Positions 53,050 through 62,309 are shown, numbered from the stretch's first letter. The stretch: 64,000 nucleotides of DNA from Eubacterium callanderi (GCF_900142645.1 NZ_FRBP01000007.1:88662-152661); one strand, 5' to 3'. Notes: a model not told the origin generated them from the letters alone. Translations and numbers: made by a program.

Positions 53050-54366
53050 ATGCCTGTGCTTAAAAAATTTTCTGTTCTTGACAGAATGCTGGGATTAGCC
53101 TATCCTATAATCATGAATAAAATGAGCCCAAAACTTAAGAAAAAAATTGAATCCTTGCTTGTGGCCTATGGAAAAGGGGACTGGTCGGCCTTTGAGGAGG
53201 TATACCGGCTTGCCTACAATTTTCAGTTTCTTCAGGCCTGTCAATTTCTCGGCGACGCCTGCATGGCGGAGGACGTTGTTCAGGAGACCTTTCTGCGCCT
53301 TTATAAAAACCCTGGGAAAATCGCCAATATCCGCTATCCATACGCTTATCTGAAACAGATTACCTATAATCTCTGTATCGATAAAATCTCCGCACCTGTC
53401 AACACAAATGAGTGCCGGGCGGATGAAGAGCTTCTGTGTTTTATCGAGGATGAACGGCCAGACGCTTCTCCAGAATCTCATGCCATTCTCACAGCTGCCA
53501 GCGATGAGCTGAACGCCGCGCTCCAGACGCTGCCGCCGGACGAGCGGACCATTTTTATCCTGCGCTTTGTGGACGAGCTGAAAATAAACGAAATCGTCCT
53601 TGCCACCGGGCTGTCAAAAAGTACGGTTAAACGCAAAATCCAAACGGCCAGGGAGCACATGAAAAATATTCTTCATCCCAGGTGGATGCCTGGTTTTCTG
53701 CTCACTGGAACGCTGGCTTCCCTTGTCCAGAACGGATTTACTGACTTTGCCATGGACACGGCAAGGGCAGACCGTATCCTTTACGCGCTGATGGAACATG
53801 GTTCTGAGCTGGCAGGGCAGGGGAGCGCTGCCGGCATCTCCGCACACGCGGTATCCTCCATATCGGCCAACTCCAGGCTTTCTGCTTTTTTCTCATCCTT
53901 AAGCTCCTCGACCCTTGTCACTGCAACCTGTACGGTAGTGGTGACCGGAGCAGTGCTGATTGCGCCATCGGCCATTCATCAGAGCATTGTAACAGCAGAT
54001 GATACAGCAGAAGCCCATGAACCGGAACCTTATACCCTTGCTGAAGAAAGTCCGGAAGCGGCAAGTGCCCCCGCCGACACACAAATACCAGAACTGGTTT
54101 CCTATGAGTGCATCGACGGAACCATTGTTCTGACTTTAAAGGATGATCTCTCCGGAGTCGATTACGCTGCCATAACGGCCTCTTCGGATAATGGGTCTGT
54201 CCCTCCTGTTAACATCAGCGAAGCTGAAAACCAGGTGACCTTTGAAATCTCAAACACGCCCTTAACAGTCAATATCTGCGATAAAGCAGGGAACAGCGGA
54301 AGCATGGTTATTGAACCCAACCCAGCTTTTGATAAAGATTTACCCACTGAGGACAACCCTGAGTAG
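53050..54366 (+). CDS. Sigma-70-family (ECF-like) factor with membrane segment and extracellular domain
   Basis: A 438-residue protein. Region 2 lies at about 38-105 (AEDVVQETFLRLYKNPGKI, YAYLKQITYN) and region 4 at about 152-205 (LPPDERTIFILRFVDELKINEIVLATGLSKSTVKRKI). After a linker comes one helix at about 288-310 (STLVTATCTVVVTGAVLIA), then an acidic, Ser/Thr/Pro-rich stretch and a small beta-rich domain (about 345-425) predicted outside the cell. No separate anti-sigma gene is present, so the tail may hold or sense. It is divergent from the giant surface protein, its probable target. ATG 53050 follows AAAAAGGG; a later ATG at 53113 has no site. Confidence 0.8.
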   Translation: MPVLKKFSVLDRMLGLAYPIIMNKMSPKLKKKIESLLVAYGKGDWSAFEEVYRLAYNFQFLQACQFLGDACMAEDVVQETFLRLYKNPGKIANIRYPYAYLKQITYNLCIDKISAPVNTNECRADEELLCFIEDERPDASPESHAILTAASDELNAALQTLPPDERTIFILRFVDELKINEIVLATGLSKSTVKRKIQTAREHMKNILHPRWMPGFLLTGTLASLVQNGFTDFAMDTARADRILYALMEHGSELAGQGSAAGISAHAVSSISANSRLSAFFSSLSSSTLVTATCTVVVTGAVLIAPSAIHQSIVTADDTAEAHEPEPYTLAEESPEAASAPADTQIPELVSYECIDGTIVLTLKDDLSGVDYAAITASSDNGSVPPVNISEAENQVTFEISNTPLTVNICDKAGNSGSMVIEPNPAFDKDLPTEDNPE

Positions 54367-54420
54367 GCCGCAGACCTCAACTGCACTGTCTTCTCAGGTC
54401 AGATAATTTTTTGTATTAAA

Positions 54421-54446
54421 AAAGCCAACTTCAGTCCGTTGGCTTT
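54421..54446. terminator. Bidirectional terminator
   Basis: AAAGCCAAC / GTTGGCTTT with an 8-base loop, A-run and T-run on either side, between the sigma-factor gene and the convergent MFS gene. Confidence 0.85.
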
Positions 54447-54489
54447 TTTCTTTTCTCAGCTTTTTCAATATTAAATTTTTTCTCTGATC

Positions 54490-55758
54490 CTAAAGGCCCT
54501 CATTAAATTCCATTGCCTTTACCTTTTTAGTCCTCCTCGTCAGCAGGATGGCTGAGATAATTCCAAGCACTGACGACGCTATCAATAAAATAAAGATTTT
54601 GTCAAAACCATCTGCCACATTTCCCGCTGCCGCGGCGTCATCCAGCCATTTTCCGCAGACCGGCGTCACCAGAAAATCTGGAATAAAGGCGATAAAAGAG
54701 ATGATGCCTGTGGCGATGGCGGTCATGCCGACAGGCACGCCGGCCTGGTCCATCACAGACCAGTAGGTTGACTTCATGATATTGGCCAGAAAGGCGATGA
54801 CCAGTGTCAGCGAGATACAGAGGGGGATAATGGCTGAGGTGGTCATCACGCCGATAATCGCCGCGATAATGGCAACAAACAGGACTAAAAACCCAGTGCC
54901 CTTGTAAGTGAATTTATCCAGAATAAATCCGCCGATAAACCCAGCTAAGAGCACGATGATGTAGCTCCTAACAATGCCGAGGGCGCTGGCCGTGCCCTGG
55001 GAAATGTTGAGCACCTGCACCGTGTAGGTGGTCAGATAGCCGTTGCCGATGGACCAGGAGATGTAGGCAAACATGATGATGAATATTGTGACCCAGACAC
55101 CGGGATTTTTCAAAACTTCCATCAGAGAGTATTTCTCTGCGGATTCTCCGGCTGCGCCGTCATCGTGCCGGACTTCGCTCTTTGGCAAAAAGACAATGGC
55201 CAGCACAAAAAACACTGCGCACGCGCCGCTTCCCAGCAGTAAAACAGCTTTCATTCCTGCTGCGGCACTGGTGGTCACGCCCAGAATTCCCAAAAACGCA
55301 AACCCCATAATTGTCTGGACAATGCCGCGGGTGGCCTCGCTGCTCCCAAAAATTTTGCTTTGATTGTCCTTGTCGGCCAGATTCCGGATGCCGTTGAGGT
55401 AAGCGGACCACAATGTGGCAATACCAAAAAAGCCATATAAAACATGGATGATCAGACACACCACAAAGTTCGTTGTAAAGGCAAAGACCAGGGTGACTGC
55501 CACAAAGGCAGCCAAAGTGGTGCAGATCAGCGTTTTGGTTGAAAACCGGTCCGCGATAAAACCGCCGATGGGGTAGCAGAGGACATTGGTCAGATTCAAC
55601 GCCGACGCTAAAATCCCCATCTGTGTGTTGGTCAGCTGATAGGCGGCTGCAAACTGATCATAGAAGGTATACCGGAGATAAGGGATCTGGTAGGCCAGCG
55701 CAACGGTCGAGCTCAGTATAAAAAACACCATAAATTTCTGAAAGCTTAAATTTTTCAT
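54490..55758 (-). CDS. MFS permease, OxlT-like, paralogue 3
   Basis: A 422-residue, 12-helix permease of the same subgroup as those at 14993 and 22805 (IPYLRYTFYDQ, YPIGGFIADRFSTKTLI). Here it follows a proline-racemase-family enzyme by 19 bp rather than an MttB homologue, so it probably imports a proline-like or hydroxyproline-like compound. Last gene of a three-gene operon. Confidence 0.85.
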   Translation of the reverse strand: MKNLSFQKFMVFFILSSTVALAYQIPYLRYTFYDQFAAAYQLTNTQMGILASALNLTNVLCYPIGGFIADRFSTKTLICTTLAAFVAVTLVFAFTTNFVVCLIIHVLYGFFGIATLWSAYLNGIRNLADKDNQSKIFGSSEATRGIVQTIMGFAFLGILGVTTSAAAGMKAVLLLGSGACAVFFVLAIVFLPKSEVRHDDGAAGESAEKYSLMEVLKNPGVWVTIFIIMFAYISWSIGNGYLTTYTVQVLNISQGTASALGIVRSYIIVLLAGFIGGFILDKFTYKGTGFLVLFVAIIAAIIGVMTTSAIIPLCISLTLVIAFLANIMKSTYWSVMDQAGVPVGMTAIATGIISFIAFIPDFLVTPVCGKWLDDAAAAGNVADGFDKIFILLIASSVLGIISAILLTRRTKKVKAMEFNEGL

Positions 55759-55777
55759 TATATCCTCCCCAAATCAA

Positions 55778-56827
55778 TCACCAGATATCTCCCACTGTAA
55801 AGCCTTCGGGAAAAGGATCTGTCTCGTCGAGGACATACTGGCTGTAGCCGTAAATCCAGGCCTGTCCGCCGATGGTTGGGACGATGGCCTTATGGCCGTG
55901 TATCTCGGTCTCCTCCACGGGGTGTCCGGTAAATATAATCCCCAGCAGGCCCTCACGCCTGAAGGCTTCACCTGTTTTCAGCTCTCCCTTCGCATGCTTT
56001 GCGGCCATCAGCGCACAGGTGCCGGTGCCGCAGGCGCAGCGGTCCAGAGCGCCGGTCCAGGTCTCTGGCTGTTCAAAATCAATGTCACCGGTAAAAACCG
56101 TGTTGACGCTTTTCCAGTCTGCGTCCGGGTTATCCGTTGGCCCATGCAGCTCGGAGATGGTGATCCCGATGCCTGGATAATCCGGATGCTCGACAGGCAG
56201 CTGTTCCTGCGCTGCCTTCATGCACAGAGCAGATACCTTCGCGATTTCCTTTCCGTTTTCGGGCACAAGCTCCAGCCCTTCAAACTGCCTGACATCAATC
56301 AAAACATAGAACATGCCGCCCCAGGCGACGTCCACCTTGACCTTGCCCAAATGCGGCACGTCGATCTCTTTATCCAGATAAACCACAAAGGCGGGGACGT
56401 TTGAAAAAGTCACCTGCGTTACCTTTCCGTTTTTACAGTCCGCCTTTATACCGATGAGGCCTGCCGGAGCCTCCAGATTAAATTCTGTCACGGGTTCTTT
56501 CATTGGCAGCATCCCGGTTTCCAAAAGCGCGGTTGCGACGGAGATGGTGTTCCCGCCGCTCATCATGGGGTATTCTGTCTGTTCCATGATAATATATCCC
56601 GCGGCTGCTCTTGGATCTTTCGCGGGCACAATTAAATTGCAGCAAAGCGGGGGATATCCTCTCGGCTCTCTCAGCATCAGCTTACGGAATTGATCATCAT
56701 TATTTTTCAGCCAGTTGGACTGTTCGTAAACTGAATTTCCTGGAATGGTCGGTATGCCGCTTGTGACAACCCGCATCGGCTCTCCGCAATGTGTCTCCAC
56801 AGCGTTAAACATTCTTTTAAACCCCAT
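55778..56827 (-). CDS. Proline racemase-family protein with Ser/Cys active-site pair
   Basis: A 349-residue homologue of proline racemase, 4-hydroxyproline 2-epimerase and trans-3-hydroxyproline dehydratase. The second catalytic residue is kept as Cys266 in DRCACGTGTC, but the first, normally Cys in MCGH, is Ser90 in PMMSGGNTIS. Ser/Cys members form a recognised but poorly studied subgroup; the change should lower or alter racemisation. Its neighbours (MDR reductase, permease, LysR) suggest catabolism of an imino acid derivative. Confidence 0.85.
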   Translation of the reverse strand: MGFKRMFNAVETHCGEPMRVVTSGIPTIPGNSVYEQSNWLKNNDDQFRKLMLREPRGYPPLCCNLIVPAKDPRAAAGYIIMEQTEYPMMSGGNTISVATALLETGMLPMKEPVTEFNLEAPAGLIGIKADCKNGKVTQVTFSNVPAFVVYLDKEIDVPHLGKVKVDVAWGGMFYVLIDVRQFEGLELVPENGKEIAKVSALCMKAAQEQLPVEHPDYPGIGITISELHGPTDNPDADWKSVNTVFTGDIDFEQPETWTGALDRCACGTGTCALMAAKHAKGELKTGEAFRREGLLGIIFTGHPVEETEIHGHKAIVPTIGGQAWIYGYSQYVLDETDPFPEGFTVGDIW

Positions 56828-56871
56828 GATTTTCTCCTTCTCAATTTTATAATGAGCTTTTAACGTTTTTT

Positions 56872-57969
56872 CTATTCTGAAGCGACGTCCAGAACAATCT
56901 TTCCAACCAGCGTCTTGGATAAAAAGGCCTCCTGGGCTTTGACGATTTCCTTTAATGGAAATTCTTTCGCGACAACAGGCTTGATTTTTCCATCTTCGAT
57001 ATAGCTGATCAGATTTAAAAACGATTCTTTTGACTGGTAGGTCGTTCCGAATAAGCTCAGATCTTTTAAATAAAGCGTGCGGACATCCAGCTCAACCAGC
57101 GGGCCGCCGATGGCGCCGCAGACCCCGTATTTTCCGCCTTTTTTCAATATTTCAAGGTGCTCTGGCCATTGGTTTCCCGCAACCATATCCAGCACAACAT
57201 CCACTTTCATCTTTCCGATTTTTTCAATATAGCTTTCGCCCCTGAAAATAATTTCATCAGCGCCATAGCCTTTAACCCTCTCAGCCTGGTCTGGTTCACA
57301 GACGGCAATCACTTTTGCGCCGCGGATTTTCACCAGCTGAACAAGGGCAGAGCCCACACCGCCGGACGCACCGGTTACCAAAACAACATCATCTTTTTTG
57401 ACACCCACACGGCAGACAAGATTTTCCGCTGTCGCGTAGGAGCAGGGGAAGGTTGCCAGCTCTTTGTCGGATAACTCTGAATGAATGACAAAGGCCTCGT
57501 CGGAGAGGGCTGCCGCGTATTCTGCAAAGGTCCCGTCACATTCCGAACCAAAGGTGATACATTCCACGCCATCCTGGCTGGAGGGTCTCTCCTGAACACT
57601 CCGAATCAAAACCCGCTCTCCAACACGATCTTCACTGACGCCTTCTCCAACGGCAACAATGGTGCCGCAGCCGTCTGCCCCCTGAATTCTCGGGAATACC
57701 ATTGCCTGACCAAGCCATGAACCATCGTCCTTGACCTCTTCCTTAAATCCGGTGGCGCCGCCGGCGTTTGTTTCCTCTTTGACCTTTTTTGAATACCAGC
57801 CAATGCGGGTGTTGACATCCGTATTGTTAACGGCTGCCGCCCCGATCTTAACCAGTACCTCACCGGCCTTTGGCTTTGGAACATCAATATCTGTGCGATA
57901 CTCCAGCTTTTCAAACCCTCCGTTTCCGGTTAAATACACGCCGCACATCTTCTTTGGAATTTCGTTCAT
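56872..57969 (-). CDS. MDR-family NAD(P)H-dependent oxidoreductase
   Basis: A 365-residue medium-chain reductase with GroES-like domain (PKPKAGEVLVKIGAAAVNNTDVNTRIG), a longer than usual loop at about 60-95, and Rossmann motif VTGASGGVGSALVQLVK. Zinc-ligand Cys/His pairs are absent, as in quinone and enoyl reductases. First gene of the operon with the racemase homologue and MFS permease, divergent from the LysR gene at 58215. The substrate is unknown. Confidence 0.85.
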   Translation of the reverse strand: MNEIPKKMCGVYLTGNGGFEKLEYRTDIDVPKPKAGEVLVKIGAAAVNNTDVNTRIGWYSKKVKEETNAGGATGFKEEVKDDGSWLGQAMVFPRIQGADGCGTIVAVGEGVSEDRVGERVLIRSVQERPSSQDGVECITFGSECDGTFAEYAAALSDEAFVIHSELSDKELATFPCSYATAENLVCRVGVKKDDVVLVTGASGGVGSALVQLVKIRGAKVIAVCEPDQAERVKGYGADEIIFRGESYIEKIGKMKVDVVLDMVAGNQWPEHLEILKKGGKYGVCGAIGGPLVELDVRTLYLKDLSLFGTTYQSKESFLNLISYIEDGKIKPVVAKEFPLKEIVKAQEAFLSKTLVGKIVLDVASE

Positions 57970-58033
57970 AATAATCTCCTCATTTTTAAGCTTTCAGGAT
58001 TCTGGTTAATGAATTCAGTCTTTTGCGCAAAAA

Positions 58034-58178
58034 ATTCGAATATTTATTACCACCTGTATTGAGCTCATTATAAAATACGCTTTTTCAAAACACAATCAAT
58101 TAGAATTGAATACAGGATTCGAAAAAATTGAAGCATTGCCATTAAAGCATTGATGGATGGGTTCTTCTGTACTATAAT
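58034..58178. promoter_or_regulatory. LysR promoter and inverted repeats in the divergent region
   Basis: TTGATG (58150-58155) and TATAAT (58173-58178), 17-bp spacing, drive the LysR gene. Upstream, ATTCGAA (58034-58040) with CCTGTATTG (58053-58061) is mirrored by TTGAATACAGG (58106-58116) with ATTCGAA (58117-58123). These inverted words are candidate regulator sites for the divergent operon. Confidence 0.55.
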
Positions 58179-58214
58179 AAAGCCATCACAAGCCGAAAGC
58201 ACAGGAGAAAGCCA

Positions 58215-59075
58215 ATGCAGGAACGTTTTAATTTAGAATACCTCAACACCTTTGTAACCGCGGCGGAAACCGGAAAACTAAACATCACAGCTGAGATGGT
58301 GTACCGCTCACCTTCATCGGTCAGTACTCAAATAAAAAATCTGGAGACGCAGATCGGCGCGCCCCTCTTTATCCGGAATAAGGAGGCTTTATCCCTGACC
58401 AAATCAGGCGAGATTCTGTACCAGTATGCCCAGAAAATTCTGGAGATCAACGATTCAGCTTTTAATATCATCAATAATTCCGACTGGAAAGGCGCGCTGA
58501 CCTTTGGCGTACCCACCGATTACGCCCAGCTGTTCCTGACCTCGATTTATCCGAGGCTAACGGAAATTTATCCTGATTTTCATTTCACGACGGTCTGCTC
58601 CAGAAGCCGGGAAATTCGGAGACAGATTGAGGAGGGAAAAATCCATATTGCCATCGTGGCCATGGAGCCGCAGTATACCGATGATATTTTTCTCTGGGAG
58701 GAGCCGCTGTACTGGGTCGGTTCAAAAAATTTTATCCACAAGCCGGATTCACGCCTCCCTGTCGCGCTTTTTTCAGATAACTGCATTGTCAACAACCATT
58801 CCCTGTACTGCCTAAAAAAGACAAATGTCGATTTTCAGATCGTTTTTACAAGCACAGTGCTGGATAATATTGCCGACTGTGTGAAAAGCGGCGTCGCTGT
58901 CTCCCTTCTGCCAGAATCCCTGATCACAGATGCCTTTAGCACATTGTCTGAGGATTTTATCACCTGTCCCTTCACCCTGAAATTCGGGCTTACCTGGGGA
59001 GAAAACGCGGATAAAGCGATGCTGGAGGAGATTACGGAGATTGTGACTTTGAGTCTGAAAAAATATCCCTGCTGA
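58215..59075 (+). CDS. LysR-family transcriptional regulator of the racemase operon
   Basis: A 286-residue LTTR: HTH at 1-65 (FNLEYLNTFVTAAETGKLNITAEMVYRSPSSVSTQIKNLE) and effector domain from about 88. It is divergent from the MDR-racemase-MFS operon and is probably its regulator. Its stop codon (59073-59075) coincides with the edge of repeat copy B, so the last codons may have been set by that element. Confidence 0.9.
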   Translation: MQERFNLEYLNTFVTAAETGKLNITAEMVYRSPSSVSTQIKNLETQIGAPLFIRNKEALSLTKSGEILYQYAQKILEINDSAFNIINNSDWKGALTFGVPTDYAQLFLTSIYPRLTEIYPDFHFTTVCSRSREIRRQIEEGKIHIAIVAMEPQYTDDIFLWEEPLYWVGSKNFIHKPDSRLPVALFSDNCIVNNHSLYCLKKTNVDFQIVFTSTVLDNIADCVKSGVAVSLLPESLITDAFSTLSEDFITCPFTLKFGLTWGENADKAMLEEITEIVTLSLKKYPC

Positions 59076-59292
59076 AAAAAGCATCCTGCGGACACCACCC
59101 TCAAACGGATAGCTTCTTCACTAAAGTAGATGCCTGATCTCGCCAATGTCCAGCTTTTCCGGTAAAGAGGTACGATTTCTGGCCGTTTATCACAACGCCT
59201 GGACCTTTTTTCTTATCTAGATAAAAGGCACGGTCTCGGTCTCTGCCACTTTTTTGACACGCTGAAAGCCCCGCTATAAAAAGCGGGGCTTT
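59074..59292 (-). repeat. MITE-like intergenic repeat, copy B
   Basis: The core 59264-59074, read on the minus strand, aligns with 13279-13468 over 191 bp (blocks 59172-59264 and 59074-59126 conserved). At the end beginning CAGCGTGTCAAA it is bordered by a hairpin AAAGCCCCGC (59265-59274) / GCGGGGCTTT (59283-59292), which also serves as a terminator for the LysR gene. The other end stops at the LysR stop codon, without the second inverted terminus seen in copy A. Confidence 0.7.
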
Positions 59293-59354
59293 ATCTAAGT
59301 GGTCTAAGTTGGGTGTATTAACGAGTTGGTTTAATCTTGATAATGGATTACGGT

Positions 59355-60578
59355 CTAATCTACCAGTCCTTCAAGCCCTTCCATGGAGATATTTTGGGTC
59401 AGGGTTTTCTGGACTTCGTTGTTTTTGATGTAGAGAACCGCCGGCACTTCGGAGATGCCCAAACGTCTGGCAATGCCGTCGGATTTGTAGATATCCACAT
59501 TGGTGACGTGGAGATCACCTGCGTGTTTTTCCTGGAAGGCTTCTACGGTGGTCATAAGCTCACGGCATTTGGGGTCTACCGCGTTCCATACATAGACGAC
59601 GGAGGGTTCGCCATTGTTGAGCACCTGGCTTTCGTAGACTTCCAGCTCTGAGATGTATTTTTCTGCACCATAGCCGGCAATGGCGCCGTCGCCTACGGCT
59701 GTGGCAACCTGTTTTAAGAATTTATCACGGACATCGCCTGCGGCAAGGACGCCTGGCACATTGGTTTCCATACGTTCGTTGGTAATGAGGTAACCGCCGC
59801 GGTTCATATCCAGGATATCCTTAAACCATTCGGTATTGGGGAGATAGCCGATAAAGAGGAAACAGGTATCCACCTTGACGGGGATGGATTCTTCGGTTTT
59901 AATATTTTTCAGTACAACGGTATCCAGGTGTTCGTCGCCCTCAAAGCGTTCGGCAACGGTATTCCAGATGAATTCCATCTTTGGGTTTTCCAGAGCCTGG
60001 GCCTTGGCGATCTCGTTACAGTCCATTTTGCCTTCCTCGTGCATGACGGAAACGATGACCTTGTCCGCAAACTTGGTCAGGAAGGTGCCTTCCTCGATGG
60101 CGGCGTCGCCGCTGCCAATGACCATCACGGTCTTTCCGGTGTTCGCGGCCGCGTCACAGGTCGCGCAGAAGGAAATCCCCTTGTCGTACAGATATTTATC
60201 CTCGTTTTCGGCGCCGGTCAGGCGGGGCTTTCCGCCGGTAGCCACAATGACGACCTTGGCTTCAAAGCGGTTTCTGAAGGTTTCAACCACCTTGGTTTCA
60301 CCGGAGAAATCCACGGAGCGCACATCAGTCAGCTTGAACTTGACGCCGAATTTTTTGGCCTGTTCATGGAATAAATCCATGAGACCCAGGCCGCTCGAGC
60401 CTTCTGGAAATCCGGGATAATTTTCAATTTCACTGGTATAGGTGGCGAGGCCGCCCACCAGTGCCTTTTCGATCAGCAGGGTTTTGAGACGGGCGCGCCC
60501 GCAGTAGATCCCGGCTGTCAGGCCAGCGGCGCCGCCGCCGATTATTACAACATCATATTTCTCTGTTTTCTTATTCAT
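59355..60578 (-). CDS. trxB: Thioredoxin reductase fused to a thioredoxin-like domain
   Basis: A 407-residue protein. Residues 1-310 are a TrxB: FAD motif VIIGGGAAGLTAGIY, redox pair Cys138-Ala-Thr-Cys141, NAD(P) motif VIGSGDAAIEEG and GVLAAGDVRDK. A thioredoxin-like fold follows at about 322-407 (PSVVYVWNAVDPKCRELM ... VDIYKSDGIARRLGISEVPAVLYI), with the usual CxxC reduced to a single Cys. It ends the YeeE-TusA-YeeE operon and may supply reducing power for sulfur handling. Confidence 0.85.
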   Translation of the reverse strand: MNKKTEKYDVVIIGGGAAGLTAGIYCGRARLKTLLIEKALVGGLATYTSEIENYPGFPEGSSGLGLMDLFHEQAKKFGVKFKLTDVRSVDFSGETKVVETFRNRFEAKVVIVATGGKPRLTGAENEDKYLYDKGISFCATCDAAANTGKTVMVIGSGDAAIEEGTFLTKFADKVIVSVMHEEGKMDCNEIAKAQALENPKMEFIWNTVAERFEGDEHLDTVVLKNIKTEESIPVKVDTCFLFIGYLPNTEWFKDILDMNRGGYLITNERMETNVPGVLAAGDVRDKFLKQVATAVGDGAIAGYGAEKYISELEVYESQVLNNGEPSVVYVWNAVDPKCRELMTTVEAFQEKHAGDLHVTNVDIYKSDGIARRLGISEVPAVLYIKNNEVQKTLTQNISMEGLEGLVD

Positions 60579-60602
60579 TCCATACTCCTAATTGATTACA
60601 GA

Positions 60603-61151
60603 TTACATAAAATACTTTGCCAGCAGCTTGCTGCCAATAAAAGCACCAACCATTAAGAAAGCTGCGAAAATCCAACCGGAAAGCGACAGGGAAGCAATTC
60701 CGCTGTACAGCGCTCCGATATTACAGCCGTGAGCCATTCTGGCGCCATAGCCCATGAGGAGCCCGCCTAAGACAGCGGCCACTACCTGGCGAATGGACTT
60801 GATTTTCTTAATTTTAAACTGTGATGCGTAGAGCGTGGCCAGTAAAGCACCGACGATAATCCCTATATTTCGGATGGAACCTCCGTCGTGCAGGAAGCCT
60901 GCGGCCAGGGTATGCTGCGCCTTTTCACTGGCAAAATAAGCCCAGGAGCTCACATCCCCGCCGAGGCCCTGGTAAATCCAGGCGCCCCAGTCCGCAAAGG
61001 CACTGGTGACGCCCCAGGCACTGCCGAGGGACGCCAGATGCGCAATCTGGAAAACAGACAGCAGCACCGCGCCGGCCACATAGGTCAAAGGCTCTTTCAT
61101 CAATTTTTTATAAAAATCATTCTTACTGAGCTTTTGAAAAAATTCTTTCAC
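60603..61151 (-). CDS. YeeE/YedE half-size permease, second gene
   Basis: A 182-residue membrane protein with about five helices and the family motif YGARMAHGCNIGALYSGIASLSLSGW, which places the substrate-relay Cys within a helix. Full-length YeeE/YedE thiosulfate transporters are about 330-350 residues; here two half-size genes flank a TusA-like gene and may make a heterodimer, as in PmpA/PmpB. It starts with GTG behind GGAGG. Likely cargo is thiosulfate or another sulfur or selenium species. Confidence 0.8.
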   Translation of the reverse strand: MKEFFQKLSKNDFYKKLMKEPLTYVAGAVLLSVFQIAHLASLGSAWGVTSAFADWGAWIYQGLGGDVSSWAYFASEKAQHTLAAGFLHDGGSIRNIGIIVGALLATLYASQFKIKKIKSIRQVVAAVLGGLLMGYGARMAHGCNIGALYSGIASLSLSGWIFAAFLMVGAFIGSKLLAKYFM

Positions 61152-61177
61152 AATAACAACCTCCCCCTCATATTGGG

Positions 61178-61405
61178 TTATTTGGTTTTTTCAATCACAA
61201 CTTCCCATTCGCCGTCGTCCACTTCTTCGATTTCAACGTTATGGCCCTGAGCGCGCGCCCATTCCGGCACGTTTTTCATCGCGCAGCTGTGGTCAATGGA
61301 GACAATCAGCAGGTCCCCTACATTCAGCTTTTCAAGTTCCTTTTCAGTTTTCATCAATGGCACTGGACAGGCTTCACCTAAACAATCTAACGTATATTCA
61401 CTCAT
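61178..61405 (-). CDS. TusA-like sulfur carrier protein 1
   Basis: A 75-residue TusA/SirA/YeeD-type protein with the persulfide cysteine in CLGEACPVPLMK and a second Cys in DHSCAMKNV. It would accept sulfane sulfur from the adjacent YeeE/YedE permeases and hand it on. Co-transcribed with both permease genes. Confidence 0.9.
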   Translation of the reverse strand: MSEYTLDCLGEACPVPLMKTEKELEKLNVGDLLIVSIDHSCAMKNVPEWARAQGHNVEIEEVDDGEWEVVIEKTK

Positions 61406-61447
61406 TTTAATTTCTCCTTTTTCTTATAATATTTTTTTGAATTCCAA

Positions 61448-62131
61448 TTAATCCGCTGTTCCCATTTTCTTTTTCTGCCACTGCCTTGCGGCAATATACA
61501 AAAGAAGAATGATTAATCCCTGGACGACTAAAGCGCCGAACCATCCAAACACATCTGGTAAAAAGATCTTAGGCGCATTGGTGTTAAAAACACCGTCCCA
61601 GAATCCCATGTCGTGAGCGCCCCAGAAGGAACCGACCACAAAGAACACCAAAGCCAGCATCTGCATGGTAAACCCTTCACCGACACGCATCAGCGTTCCA
61701 GAGGCGCATCCCCCTGCGATAACCATGCCGATCCCGAAGAATACCGCCCCCAGCGCCAAAGGCAGACTGATGGGTGATACGGAGCTCATGCCCGGTATTT
61801 CCTGGCCATTGATGTAAGCGCCATACTTGATGGCTGTAAAACCAATGGTCGTTACCGCGAATGCAATGAGTACCGCCCGGGTCAGTGAGGTGCTCCCGGT
61901 AAGGCTTGGGTCACGCACCGACGCAGTAAAGCAGAAGCGCGCCCGCTGAAGGATAAAACCAAAGCAGAGCCCAATAATCCAGTATACTGGCAGCTTCTCG
62001 CTTCCCAGTCCAAGATAGACGCCTGCGGCCACGACTAAAATCGTTACCACAATGGCGATGGGTATCTGGTTCTTTTTCGGTTTTCTTGGCGCGCGTGTCC
62101 TCGTAGACCGCTGAATCTTTTCTTCTTCCAA
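61448..62131 (-). CDS. YeeE/YedE half-size permease, first gene
   Basis: A 227-residue membrane protein: basic N-terminus, then helices with QRARFCFTASVRDP and the GMVIAGGCASGTLMRVGEG motif typical of YeeE/YedE. Both Cys-bearing motifs fit a sulfur-relay channel. It starts with TTG behind AAAGGAGGGG and is the first gene of the operon; a TGCTATAAT extended -10 lies upstream on the minus strand (62187-62179). Confidence 0.85.
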   Translation of the reverse strand: MEEEKIQRSTRTRAPRKPKKNQIPIAIVVTILVVAAGVYLGLGSEKLPVYWIIGLCFGFILQRARFCFTASVRDPSLTGSTSLTRAVLIAFAVTTIGFTAIKYGAYINGQEIPGMSSVSPISLPLALGAVFFGIGMVIAGGCASGTLMRVGEGFTMQMLALVFFVVGSFWGAHDMGFWDGVFNTNAPKIFLPDVFGWFGALVVQGLIILLLYIAARQWQKKKMGTAD

Positions 62132-62309
62132 ATCCTTTCCCCTCCTTTGTTAAAAATCTATCAACTTTTGATGATTCCATTATAGCATCTCATCACTAAT
62201 TTTAATAACATCGAAAAGCGATTCTGCATAAGAAAAACTGATGATAAAATTTCGTTACCTTGCTCCTGTTCTGTGATATACTGTAATCAATCACAAAGGA
62301 GGCGAGAGG

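Noticed and set aside
53078-53109. TTGACA ... TATAAT inside the start of the sigma-factor gene
   Set aside because: The spacer is 22 bp, too long for a normal promoter.
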